This document shows, piece after piece, positions 53,408-62,050 of a stretch of 64,000 nt of DNA. Source of the stretch: MFD00082-c5 sp963697995 (GTDB lineage Bacteria; Chlamydiota; Chlamydiia; Chlamydiales; JAJFMB01); contig OY969110.1 in NCBI GenBank assembly GCA_963697995.1, forward strand, positions 682,001 through 746,000, in the 5' to 3' direction. Below the pieces are notes generated by a model that worked only from the letters and a program-made list of their open reading frames with translations, made no database searches and was not told where the DNA came from. The stretch's first letter is position 1. The number at the start of each line of letters is the position of its first letter. Made by a program: the position numbers and the translations under genes.

Positions 53408-53675
53408 TTTCTAAGGGGCGCACGATCACTTCATTTGTGTGAAGGCCAGTCACTCCGAGATCTTTCTCTAGCAAGTGGCTGACACGTCTTCCATCTTCAG
53501 TGATTTCAAGAGGATTTGCTTTTTCAGAAACAGCTTCATGTTTTAAGTCGACACCGATTTCAAAAACAAATCCAAGGGTAGGTTTTCTAGCTGTTAGGGT
53601 AAGCTCCGCTCCTTTTAAGGTATTTTGTCCAAGTTGGAGCCCTAAAGTGCGGTTCGATTCCGGTTTGTCGTTCAT
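53394..53675 (-). CDS. PilM-like protein, N-terminal fragment before frameshift
   Basis: These 93 residues (NRTLGLQLGQNTLKGAELTLTARKPTLGFVFE) match the N-terminal subdomain of PilM/GspL-type actin-fold proteins: a G-(I/L)-x-(L/I)-G-x-x-x-(I/L)-K start followed by beta strands. It ends VIVRPLESEAD with a stop that overlaps the next frame by 14 bases. The two frames together restore a complete domain, so the break is probably one extra A in an A3 run. An ATG at 53675 with AAGAGG upstream is the start. Confidence 0.7.
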   Translation of the reverse strand: MNDKPESNRTLGLQLGQNTLKGAELTLTARKPTLGFVFEIGVDLKHEAVSEKANPLEITEDGRRVSHLLEKDLGVTGLHTNEVIVRPLESEAD

Positions 53676-53788
53676 GAAAAAACCTCTTAAAGCTTAGAAG
53701 TGCTCATTTTAAGAGTAACCACCTTTTAACTCAACTTTTTGTGAGAGAAATTGAAAGTATTTGTAGAATCGCCTTGAAAATTCTTTGT

Positions 53789-53817
53789 TTGCAATAAATA
53801 GTTAATGATAGTAGAAT
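53789..53817 (+). promoter_or_regulatory. Sigma-70-type promoter for yggT-dusB
   Basis: -35 TTGCAA (53789-53794), 17-base spacer, -10 TAGAAT (53812-53817), 25 bases before the yggT ATG, with AAGAGG between. Confidence 0.6.
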
Positions 53818-53841
53818 GGGCCCTTATTTAAGAGGATTGCT

Positions 53842-54105
53842 ATGTATTTTCTTCAAGTTTTAGGACTTCTTTTTCAAGTTTATATGATTATGCTCTTTAT
53901 TAGGGTATTAAGCTCTTGGGTCCCCGAGTTTAGAGATAGTCAGTTTGTTAGATTTGTCGCTTTTTACACCGATCCGTATCTCGATCTTTTTAGACGAGTC
54001 ATACCCCCCATCGGTATGATCGATATCAGCCCAATGGTCGCTTTTTTTGCCCTAGGTTTGATTGAAAAAGTTATTACTATTTTTGTTGTTTCTGTATTCT
54101 TATGA
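53842..54105 (+). CDS. yggT: YggT family membrane protein
   Basis: An 87-residue protein with two hydrophobic helices, one at each end, and the signature SSWVPEFRDSQFVRFVAFYTDPYLDLFRRVIPPIGMIDISPMVAFF. The (D/E)PxLxxFRRxIPPxGxxDxSP pattern is diagnostic of YggT. The family helps osmotic tolerance or envelope/division processes; the exact role is unknown. It overlaps dusB by 4 bases. Confidence 0.9.
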   Translation: MYFLQVLGLLFQVYMIMLFIRVLSSWVPEFRDSQFVRFVAFYTDPYLDLFRRVIPPIGMIDISPMVAFFALGLIEKVITIFVVSVFL

Positions 54106-55076
54106 TAAAAAAACCTTTTTTTTTAGGGAAAACAGCTCTTCCCAATAATGTCTTTTATGCGCCACTTGCCGGTTGTTCCGATTTGCCTTTCAGGCAAATG
54201 TCGGCTAAATACCGTCCTGGATTGATGTATTGCGAGATGGTGAAAATTGAAGGACTTTTGAGGAAAAACGAAGAAACCCTTAAAATGTTAGATTATGACG
54301 AGTCGATGCATCCCATCGGGGCACAACTTTGTGGTTCTAACTTGGATCTTGTAGCTGACGCTGCAAAAGTCATTGAAGATATGGGATTTGACGTTTTAGA
54401 TTTTAATTGCGGCTGTCCAGTCGATAAGGTGACTAAAGATGGAAGTGGGTCTGGGATGCTTAAAAATCCTGAAAAGATCGGCGAGATGCTTAAAAAAATG
54501 GTCAATGCGGTGTCGATTCCTGTCACTGTAAAAATTAGGACCGGTTGGGATGATAACTCCATTGTTGCTCCTCTTGTGACAAAAATTGCTGAAGAGGCGG
54601 GCGCTAAAGCGATCACAATTCATGGCCGCACGAGAGAGCAGGGGTATGAGGGGAGTGCTAATTGGGGGATTATAGCCGAATGTAAGGAAGTCGCCAAAGA
54701 GATTCTCGTTATAGGCAATGGAGACGTTTTTGACGCTCATGCTGCAAAAGCTATTTTTGAACAAACTAAGTGCGACGCCGTACTTGTTTCACGTGGAACA
54801 ATGGGGCAGCCTTGGATTGTTAAAGAAATTTTAGATATTTTTGAGGGGATTGAGCCAAAAGAGGTGAGTATTGCTGAAAGGCGAGAGGCTTTATTCGAGC
54901 ACTACCAGAAAATTCGGGCTTATCAGCACGATCGCCGAGTGATCACCGATATGCGTCGCATCGGGTGCTGGTACTTTAAAAAGGCGAAGGGGAACAAAGA
55001 TTTTCGATGCAAAATGGTTAGGGTAGAGTCATTTGAGGAAGTAGAGGATCTTATTCTTAACTTTCCTTTTGATTAG
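54102..55076 (+). CDS. dusB: tRNA-dihydrouridine synthase DusB
   Basis: The 324-residue flavoenzyme reduces uridines in tRNA. Motifs: APLAGCSDLPFRQM, GAQLCGSN, FDVLDFNCGCPVDKVTKDGSGSGML with catalytic Cys, TVKIRTGWDD, ITIHGRTREQGYEGSANW, IGNGDV and VSRGTMGQPWI. Length and order are normal. Coupled to yggT by ATGA overlap and followed by the RlmD-type gene after 9 bases. Confidence 0.95.
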   Translation: MIKKPFFLGKTALPNNVFYAPLAGCSDLPFRQMSAKYRPGLMYCEMVKIEGLLRKNEETLKMLDYDESMHPIGAQLCGSNLDLVADAAKVIEDMGFDVLDFNCGCPVDKVTKDGSGSGMLKNPEKIGEMLKKMVNAVSIPVTVKIRTGWDDNSIVAPLVTKIAEEAGAKAITIHGRTREQGYEGSANWGIIAECKEVAKEILVIGNGDVFDAHAAKAIFEQTKCDAVLVSRGTMGQPWIVKEILDIFEGIEPKEVSIAERREALFEHYQKIRAYQHDRRVITDMRRIGCWYFKKAKGNKDFRCKMVRVESFEEVEDLILNFPFD

Positions 55077-55085
55077 TGGAGAGTC

Positions 55086-56324
55086 GTGAAACGTTTTCCT
55101 CAGCCGATTTGTGTTGACATTGAAGCAATTTCCCCTTTCGGGCAGGGGGTTGCAAAACTTCCTCTTCCCAGCGGAGCAAAAGCTCTTTTAGAAGTTCCTT
55201 ATACGATGCCTGGAGATTCAATAGAGGTCGCCGTCACGGGCAAAAAAAATAGCATTTATCGGGGTCATCTGCTCAACATCGTCAAACCTTCTCAAAACAG
55301 GATCAAACCTCTTTGCGCTCATTTTGGAGCGTGTGGGGGGTGTTCCTGGCAGCACATTCCTTATGAGGAACAACTTCAAATAAAACAGCAACTTTTGGAA
55401 AGGGTGTTTAAAAGGGAGCTTAAAATAGAGGTTCCTCTTTTAAAGATCATTCCTTGTGCTTCTCCTTTTGAATACAGAAATAAAATGGAATTTAGCGTGA
55501 AAGAGGGGGTTTTGGGGCTTATTGAAGGGGGAGAAACCGATAAAATTGTTCCGATAAACAGGTGCCATTTAATGAGTCCCTGGGTCTCTTCACTCTTTGA
55601 TTTGTTTAAGGTGCAAGGGATAGAGAGGGTGATTTTTAGAGAGGGATTCGAGCAAAAATTGGTCGTTGTGCTTGGAAAATCACCTTTCAGCCTTACGAAA
55701 CGATTAAGTGATGAGCCGATTACTTTTTTTGAAAATGAGACGTGCTTACTTGGGTCGCCAGATTTTGAGATGAGGCTTTTTGTTAAAGGGCGCACGTTTC
55801 GCTTTATTCTCCATCCGTTCTCATTTTTTCAGCCTAATACTAGGCAAGCAGAGATTTTATTTGATTTTGCCATTGAGCTTCTCTCTTTAAAGGGGAATGA
55901 AGTGGTTTACGACCTTTATTGTGGGGTGGGAACGATAGGTATTTGTATCGCTCCTTTTGTAAGCCAAGTGATTGGGATTGAAATTTTTGAGAAAGCGGCT
56001 TTAAATGCTCAAAAAAATGGGGAGCTCAACGGTTTAAAAAATTACCGAGCGATCAATGCTCCTGTGAATCGAGGATTAAAGGGGCTTAAAAAAGCAGATG
56101 TGATTGTGATTGACCCGCCAAGAGCGGGAATTGATGCCGAAGCGCTTAAACTGATTATTCAAGCCAAACCTAAAAAAATTCTCTATATTTCATGCCACCC
56201 GGCAACTCTTGCAAGAGATTTAAAAGTGTTTTTGGAAAATGGGTATACCATTGAGAAGATTCAACCGGTCGACCAGTTTCCCCAAACAGTTCACATCGAG
56301 ACTATTGTCTTATTGGTGAACTAG
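55086..56324 (+). CDS. rlmD: 23S rRNA (uracil1939-C5)-methyltransferase RlmD/RumA
   Basis: The 412-residue enzyme starts at a GTG. N-terminal TRAM-like RNA-binding domain (VDIEAISPFGQGVAKL ... VPYTMPGDSIEVAV), then the iron-sulfur motif CAHFGACGGCSWQH. The SAM site is YDLYCGVGTIGICIAPF, with IEIFEKAALNAQKN. The catalytic region is VIVIDPPRAGIDAEALK and YISCHPATLARDLKVF. It is the fuller of two TrmA-family members in the window. The 3' end overlaps the convergent RING gene by 23 bases. Confidence 0.92.
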   Translation: MKRFPQPICVDIEAISPFGQGVAKLPLPSGAKALLEVPYTMPGDSIEVAVTGKKNSIYRGHLLNIVKPSQNRIKPLCAHFGACGGCSWQHIPYEEQLQIKQQLLERVFKRELKIEVPLLKIIPCASPFEYRNKMEFSVKEGVLGLIEGGETDKIVPINRCHLMSPWVSSLFDLFKVQGIERVIFREGFEQKLVVVLGKSPFSLTKRLSDEPITFFENETCLLGSPDFEMRLFVKGRTFRFILHPFSFFQPNTRQAEILFDFAIELLSLKGNEVVYDLYCGVGTIGICIAPFVSQVIGIEIFEKAALNAQKNGELNGLKNYRAINAPVNRGLKGLKKADVIVIDPPRAGIDAEALKLIIQAKPKKILYISCHPATLARDLKVFLENGYTIEKIQPVDQFPQTVHIETIVLLVN

Positions 56325-56568
56325 AACTTATCTGAATGGCGAGTTGCCCTAATTGGCAAAGCTCTTGAACTGATTTTTTTGAAATATCTTCTTTATAGAT
56401 TCTGCGACAGATCATGCAAGAGGGATTTTCTTTTTTGTTAAAGCAGTGGAGTTGCCAAACACCTTCACATAAATTGCAGATAGCGTGCTGACAATCAAGT
56501 ACTTTAAATGAGTTGTCTTGTGTAAATATGTTAAAACAAGCGGGACATTCAGTGTTTAAATAAATCAT
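56302..56568 (-). CDS. C3HC4 RING-finger protein (eukaryotic-like)
   Basis: An 88-residue protein whose zinc ligands are Cys8, Cys11, Cys26, His28, Cys31, Cys34, Cys51 and Cys54: C-x2-C-x14-C-x-H-x2-C-x2-C-x16-C-x2-C. This is the exact RING-HC consensus of eukaryotic E3 ubiquitin ligases, with the expected hydrophobic positions (Val23/Leu24, Ile30, Trp38). Bacteria lack ubiquitin, so a host-directed effector is the natural guess. No signal peptide. It is divergent from a candidate effector gene at 56696 across 127 AT-rich bases. It might instead be a DNA/RNA-binding zinc protein. Confidence 0.75.
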   Translation of the reverse strand: MIYLNTECPACFNIFTQDNSFKVLDCQHAICNLCEGVWQLHCFNKKENPSCMICRRIYKEDISKKSVQELCQLGQLAIQISSSSPIRQ

Positions 56569-56695
56569 TTTTTCACCTGGTTTTTTTAAAGTTAATTTTA
56601 AATTAAGATCTAATAAATGACAATAAAAAAGTTATATAAATACAAATTTTTTTAATAATTTGGTAAAATGGAGGGAGAGAAAGAGGGGGAGAGAA

Positions 56696-58084
56696 ATGGA
56701 GGGGGTTGGTTCTTCAGGGAAAATACCTATAACGCCTAGCACTTCAGAGGTTGAGGCAAATTTTCCTTTAGCACCCCCTCCTGCTCCTACCGTTTCATCT
56801 TCTTTAGTGGAGCATATTATCACTCAAGAAAGCTCTCAGTCGAATTTAAATGAAATCAATAAACTTTTTGAAGAGATTAGGACGTTAGACCAACAAATTA
56901 ATGAGGGGCATGAAGAGTTAAAGCCCGTTATTTTGGAAAAATTAAATGAGCTTGAAAAAAAATATAGAGCTCTTGAAGAAAATCACGTTGTGTCTCAGGT
57001 TGTCGAGGCTCTTTTACTTAAGAGGGGGGATTATGAGACAGTGGGTGGTCGTGCTCGGTCTGTGAATGTCGGTCGAGATGATAAATCAGAGATGATCAGT
57101 AAAAATCTTCTTAATATGTTGTCCAGGATAGGGTTTGAGCATGATATGGAACATGTGACAGGGGGGTTCTTGATGCTCCTTTTAAAACATATTAATGAGA
57201 TGAGAGTGGATCCTTCAAAAAGAGATTTCAAAGTTGTGCAAGAGGGAGTTGATGTCCATAAAAATCTCGATTTCTTTTTTAAAGAGTTTCTCAAATGTGG
57301 AATGGATGTGAGGGTAGGAATTTTTTATTTAATTTCGTGTGAAGAGGGAATGGTGCCTCCTTTAGTCGAATTGTTTAAAAAATATATTGCAGAAAGTCCC
57401 GTAAATGAGAAGGGAGCTCGTTTAAAAGGAGTGGTTCAATTTCTTGAAGATGCAAAACATTACTTAGGAGGCGATTACCCATTTGATGAGATTATTCAAA
57501 GTTTAGTTGATTTTAAAAAAGAGAGTATTAGTTCTTTTTCAATACAGAATTATATGGATATTAAGAAAGGGTCTCTCGATCCTGTTAATTTTTTAGAGAG
57601 GGTTCACAGGTGCGATGCTTATTTTAACAGGCAATATCTCGAACAGGAGCGATTGAGTGAGTCTCAAAAAACAACTTTCTCTCCGAGGCTTGAAGGTCTT
57701 TACGATTATGAAAAAGCGATTGAAAAAAACATGAACGAATATATCATTTCTGTAGAGGATAAAATGCGTTATTTTATCGATGCTCCCTCCTATAAGCATG
57801 AACATTGGAATGTTTATTACGGAGAAAAAGAAAGGGTACCTCCACAGCCTCGAACAGTCAGTGCTGATATTAATGAATTGAAATTTGATGTTATCGAAAA
57901 AAAATTAAATGAGCTTTATCAAATATTGTACTTGTTAAAAAGAAATCAGGCCAGGGCATTTAATGAATTTCCAACAACTATTAGAGAGGGGCAACCTTTT
58001 GCATTATCCCCTTTAGAGAAAAAACAGATTTTTCAAATTGAGTATGTGATAGGGGAGTTTAAGAAGAAGTTTTGTAAAAGTTAA
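56696..58084 (+). CDS. Hypothetical protein with Pro-rich N-terminus, effector candidate
   Basis: ATG 56696 follows a GAGGGGGAG site; the frame upstream to 56660 is rejected. About 462 residues. The first 50 are Ser/Pro/Thr-rich and disordered (GKIPITPSTSEVEANFPLAPPPAP). A coiled coil follows (about 60-110: NKLFEEIRTLDQQINEGHEELKP), then a large helical domain with no recognised motif. An unstructured N-terminus plus helical body, no Sec signal and divergent pairing with the RING gene suit a T3SS substrate, but that is inference. Its end overlaps convergent dinG by 26 bases. Confidence 0.7.
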   Translation: MEGVGSSGKIPITPSTSEVEANFPLAPPPAPTVSSSLVEHIITQESSQSNLNEINKLFEEIRTLDQQINEGHEELKPVILEKLNELEKKYRALEENHVVSQVVEALLLKRGDYETVGGRARSVNVGRDDKSEMISKNLLNMLSRIGFEHDMEHVTGGFLMLLLKHINEMRVDPSKRDFKVVQEGVDVHKNLDFFFKEFLKCGMDVRVGIFYLISCEEGMVPPLVELFKKYIAESPVNEKGARLKGVVQFLEDAKHYLGGDYPFDEIIQSLVDFKKESISSFSIQNYMDIKKGSLDPVNFLERVHRCDAYFNRQYLEQERLSESQKTTFSPRLEGLYDYEKAIEKNMNEYIISVEDKMRYFIDAPSYKHEHWNVYYGEKERVPPQPRTVSADINELKFDVIEKKLNELYQILYLLKRNQARAFNEFPTTIREGQPFALSPLEKKQIFQIEYVIGEFKKKFCKS

Positions 58085-60230
58085 ACATCCTCTTTGAGAT
58101 CGCGTCTTTATCGAGAAACACTTTTTCACAATTTGGTAAACTATCAAGAAAAAATTTACCGTAGAATTTAGAAAGAAGTCTGTTGTCTAGGCAGATAACG
58201 CACCCTTTATCGGTTTTTGTTCTTATTAGTCGCCCAAAACCTTGTTTAAATTTGACAATAGCTGTTGGGATCATGTGTTCTAAAAACGGGTTTCCCCCAT
58301 CGTTTACGATAAGTTCGTTTCTAGCCTCTTGCAAAGGGTCTGTGGGCGGGCGAAATGGCAGTTTAACTAATATGACACATTTTAGGGCATCCCCTGCGAT
58401 GTCGACCCCCTCCCAAAACGAATCGGTTCCAAATAAAACCGAGCGAGGAGTGTTTTTGAAAGTTTTAATGAGAGTATTTCGATTTTGGTCCCCTTGTTTT
58501 AAGAGGGTGTATTTGAGTTTAAAGAGATCCTCTTTAAGGGAATCAAAACACTTTTTTAACATGGTGTAGGAGGTGAAAAGAACAAAAGTGGCCCCTTGGG
58601 AGGCTTGAATGGCACTTAAAATTACATCTCTTGCAGACGTGATAAAGCGGCTGTCTTGGGGGTCTGGAAAATCTGTGGGGATCACAAAAAGAGCTTGTTT
58701 TTTGTAATCAAAACTTGAATCCAAGACCTGCTCGATCACTTTTTTTTCCGGCAAAAAGAGCTTATTGATTCCAAGTCGTTTTTTTATAAAATCGAAATTG
58801 TTGTGTGTCGTTAAAGTGGCACTCGATAAGACTGTTGTTAAAAGGGGGTAAAAGAGGTTATTTGCAAGGGTTTTGGCGCAGTTTAAGGGGGCTTCTACGA
58901 GGTGGATATCCCCTATCCCATCCAAGCGTCTTGATTCAATCCAGGCCACTGAATTTTTTTTCTCTTCCGAGGAAATAAATGCGGTAAAGAGGGTACTCAT
59001 CTCTTTGAGTCTTCCAGTATACGATTTGATATCGCTTAAAAGATTTTTAACGCTATCGGATAACCGCTCTTCTTTTAGGTGTCCCACCTCTTCAACAAGA
59101 CCGTTTAGCGAGGTGATAAACTTTAAAAAGTCGCGGTTGACGTGTTCAGTCCAAGGAACAATCTTCTCTTTCCAAATAACGCACTCTTTGTGTTCTGGAA
59201 GGAGTCGGAGTTTATCGAGATCATCTGTTGTCGTGAAGGTGTCTTTCAACTCCTGATACGCTCTAAAGAGTTCGGCTGCCGAGGTTCTTAGTTGGTTTCT
59301 TTCAAAAGGTAAATCGATCGAAAGGCGGCTAAGTAAGGGATCAATGGTTTTTAAATCTTTTGTTTTGTAGTAGGAGGTGAGTTTTTCTTTTAAAATAGGC
59401 AGTTTTCCGATGCTTTGCCCCCCTTTTTCACTCATCAGTTTTCCTAAGAGGCGGGAGAGGTGTAAGTAGTTGATATTGGTTGCAAAAAACGTTGTCGCGA
59501 TATCCTCGATATGGTGGGCTTCATCGATGATGAGCCTTTTATAATCGGGCAAAATTCCCTCTCCATCTTCTGCCCGAATCTTTAAATCGGCAAAGAGAAG
59601 GTGGTGGTTAACGACTAAGATTTGCGACTCTTCGACCTCTTTTCTTGCCTTAAAAAAGTGGCAGTTTTCAAAAAAAGGGCACGATTTTTTTTGACAAGCA
59701 TCAGATTCGGCCGAAACTTTTTCCCATAAAGCAGAAGAGGGGTAAAACGGAAGCGATCCTTTTGAGCCGCAAGAAGTGGTTTCAGCCCACTTCTCAATCT
59801 CTTGGAGTTCTTCATTCTCTTTTGGCGTTAAAAGCGATTTTTCAAATTGGGTTTCATCTAGTTTTTTTTTGCAAAGGTAGTTCCCCATGCCCTTGACTAA
59901 AGTGACTTTGAGATTGAGTTTAAGAGCGTTAATGAGGTTGGGAATATCTTTTTGAATAAGTTGTTCTTGGAGAGTGATCGTTTTGGTTGAGATCACGGTC
60001 CTCTCTTGGTGTGCTGAAGCGAAGAGAAGCGCTGGAATCAGGTAGGCTAAACTTTTTCCCGTTCCGGTTCCAGCTTCAATTAAGGCGACACTATTGGTGT
60101 TATACGCCTCTAAGACTTTTTCGAGCATGATTCGCTGTTGAGGTCTTGCTTCAAATCGAGGGTTTGTTTTTTCTAAAGGACCCCCACGATCGATTAAGGA
60201 AAGAATAACCTCCAGGGGTAAACCTTTCAT
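58059..60230 (-). CDS. dinG: DinG/XPD-type DNA helicase
   Basis: The 723-residue superfamily 2 helicase has the Q-motif, Walker A IEAGTGTGKSLAYLIPALL, VKGMGNYLCKKKL...DACQKKSCPFFENCHFF (four-Cys FeS cluster region), LIIDEAHHIED, VLSSATLTT, LFGTDSFWEGVDI and GFGRLIRTKTD. The FeS cysteines C-x(n)-C-x4-C-x5-C are in place. These helicases unwind DNA-RNA hybrids, forks or G-quadruplexes. Downstream of rpoD by 4 bases, so co-transcribed. The ends overlap the convergent hypothetical gene by 26 bases. Confidence 0.95.
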   Translation of the reverse strand: MKGLPLEVILSLIDRGGPLEKTNPRFEARPQQRIMLEKVLEAYNTNSVALIEAGTGTGKSLAYLIPALLFASAHQERTVISTKTITLQEQLIQKDIPNLINALKLNLKVTLVKGMGNYLCKKKLDETQFEKSLLTPKENEELQEIEKWAETTSCGSKGSLPFYPSSALWEKVSAESDACQKKSCPFFENCHFFKARKEVEESQILVVNHHLLFADLKIRAEDGEGILPDYKRLIIDEAHHIEDIATTFFATNINYLHLSRLLGKLMSEKGGQSIGKLPILKEKLTSYYKTKDLKTIDPLLSRLSIDLPFERNQLRTSAAELFRAYQELKDTFTTTDDLDKLRLLPEHKECVIWKEKIVPWTEHVNRDFLKFITSLNGLVEEVGHLKEERLSDSVKNLLSDIKSYTGRLKEMSTLFTAFISSEEKKNSVAWIESRRLDGIGDIHLVEAPLNCAKTLANNLFYPLLTTVLSSATLTTHNNFDFIKKRLGINKLFLPEKKVIEQVLDSSFDYKKQALFVIPTDFPDPQDSRFITSARDVILSAIQASQGATFVLFTSYTMLKKCFDSLKEDLFKLKYTLLKQGDQNRNTLIKTFKNTPRSVLFGTDSFWEGVDIAGDALKCVILVKLPFRPPTDPLQEARNELIVNDGGNPFLEHMIPTAIVKFKQGFGRLIRTKTDKGCVICLDNRLLSKFYGKFFLDSLPNCEKVFLDKDAISKRMFNFYKTSS

Positions 60231-60234
60231 ACGA

Positions 60235-61899
60235 TTACTCGTTTTCGAGCAGGTCCAAGAAGGCCTTTAATCTCTTAGACCTTGTAGGGTGACGCATTTT
60301 GCGAAGGGCTTTGGCTTCAATTTGTCTGATGCGTTCTCTAGTCACATTAAACTCGACGCCAACCTCTTCTAAAGTCTTAGGTTTGCCATCCATAAGACCA
60401 AATCTTAACACGAGAACTTTTCTCTCTCTTTCAGTGAGCGTTTTTAACACATCGCCCATCATATCTTTTAAGATCGAGTAACCAGTCGCCTCCGCAGGAG
60501 AGTCGGCAGTGGTATCCTCGAGGAAATCCCCAAATTGACTCTCTCCCCCCTCTCCAACTTCTGCTTGAAGGGAGATCGGGTGTTGAGCAATTTTGTAAAT
60601 TTCTCGAATTCTTTCAGGAGTTAACCCAAGCTCTACAGCAAGCTCTTCAGGCGTTGGCTCTTTTCCTGTTTCCATCATCAATTTTTTAGCGCCCCGTAAA
60701 ACCTTATTGATCGTTTCAATCATATGGACAGGGATTCGAATCGTTCGGGCTTGATCGGCAATGGCTCTTGTGACAGCTTGTCTAATCCACCAGGTCGCAT
60801 ACGTTGAGAACTTGTAACCTCTTCGGTATTCAAATTTCTCAACAGCTTTCATCAATCCCATGTTCCCTTCTTGAATCAAGTCGAGAAAGGAAAGGCCTCT
60901 GTTGGTGTATTTTTTGGCAATCGAGATTACAAGGCGCAAGTTGGATTCAACCATCTCTCGTTTCGCTTCCTGGCTCTTATCCATCCAGCGCTGAAGCATT
61001 TTGACATCTTTCTTGTAGTCGGTAATGCTTCGCCCAGCGGCAAGCTCTCTTTTTTTGAGCTTTCTTTGCGCAGCTTTTAATTTAGCAAGCGCATATTTGT
61101 TTCTCTCAGCTCTTGGGGTAAGCTCTTGGATCTCTTTTTCTAAAGCTAAGAACCTCTCGTAGGCGCGCATGATCACTTCGCCAAAGTCATCAGTGATATT
61201 GTTGCGGAAGTAAAGGCGTCTTAAATAAGCTTGAGTCCGAATGCGACCTTTTTCGATAAGCTCTTCGATCTCTGTTTGTCTTGCCTTCGAAGGTGTTTGT
61301 CTTTCAAGCTCTAAAAGAAGGGTTTCTAAAACTTCATCTTCCCTTTTAAGTAAATCGCGAAGTTTTGGCAAAAGAGCGATGTACTCTTGCTTATTCGTGA
61401 TCTCTTTTTCAGTGATGCACTTATCAAAACGCTCGTGACCTTGAATTAAAAAATTTATGATAGAGATCGCTTCTTTATTTGAATAGCGAAAGCGCATGAT
61501 AATCCGTTCAATTTGTATTTGCGCTTTCTCGATCCTCTTGGAGATTTCAACTTCCTCTTCCCTTGTGAGAAGGGGTACTGATCCCATCTCCTTTAAGTAC
61601 ATTCTTACAGGGTCGTCAGGAGTGCCCTCAGAGCGTTTTGGCAATCCTTCGAGTTCTTTAGCCTCTTTTTTTCTCTCTTTTTGTTTTTCAACTTCTGATT
61701 GGTTAAGGATCTGGATATCCATACCACTTAAGAAAATCAACACCTGGTCAATTTGGTCAGCTGAATCGAACGACATCGGAAGAATGTCGTTGATCTCCTC
61801 ATAGGTGATATACCCCTGCTCTTTTGCGATAGAGACAAGTTCATCGACTTTTTGTTGATGTTGTTGAGAAAAAACGGCTTTTGTTTGAGTTTTGCTCAT
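60235..61899 (-). CDS. rpoD: Major sigma factor RpoD (sigma-66)
   Basis: The 554-residue sigma-70 protein has region 1.1 at the start, region 1.2 (DPVRMYLKEMGSVPLLTREEEVEISKRIE), region 2 (MVESNLRLVISIAKKYTNRGLSFLDLIQEGNMGLMKAVEKFEYRRGYKFSTYATWWIRQAVTRAIADQ), region 3 (IETINKVLRGAKKL) and region 4.2 helix-turn-helix (TLEEVGVEFNVTRERIRQIEAKALRKMRHP). Together these fix identity. Length is close to chlamydial sigma-66. It probably leads an rpoD-dinG operon. Confidence 0.98.
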   Translation of the reverse strand: MSKTQTKAVFSQQHQQKVDELVSIAKEQGYITYEEINDILPMSFDSADQIDQVLIFLSGMDIQILNQSEVEKQKERKKEAKELEGLPKRSEGTPDDPVRMYLKEMGSVPLLTREEEVEISKRIEKAQIQIERIIMRFRYSNKEAISIINFLIQGHERFDKCITEKEITNKQEYIALLPKLRDLLKREDEVLETLLLELERQTPSKARQTEIEELIEKGRIRTQAYLRRLYFRNNITDDFGEVIMRAYERFLALEKEIQELTPRAERNKYALAKLKAAQRKLKKRELAAGRSITDYKKDVKMLQRWMDKSQEAKREMVESNLRLVISIAKKYTNRGLSFLDLIQEGNMGLMKAVEKFEYRRGYKFSTYATWWIRQAVTRAIADQARTIRIPVHMIETINKVLRGAKKLMMETGKEPTPEELAVELGLTPERIREIYKIAQHPISLQAEVGEGGESQFGDFLEDTTADSPAEATGYSILKDMMGDVLKTLTERERKVLVLRFGLMDGKPKTLEEVGVEFNVTRERIRQIEAKALRKMRHPTRSKRLKAFLDLLENE

Positions 61900-62050
61900 G
61901 AAAAAATAATTATTAACGCTCTAATTTGAGTTCAACAAGATGTTGCATTAATAGGGATCTTCTTGTCAAGGGGATTTCTGAGAAAAGATAGACTTTTTAT
62001 CTTAAGTTTGTTAAATATTTTCCGTTTTAAACCCCTTTAAGAGGTTTCTC

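Noticed and set aside
61930..61975. Promoter for rpoD using TTGACA on the minus strand
   Set aside because: The hexamer is present but no -10 at 16-19 bases spacing could be found.
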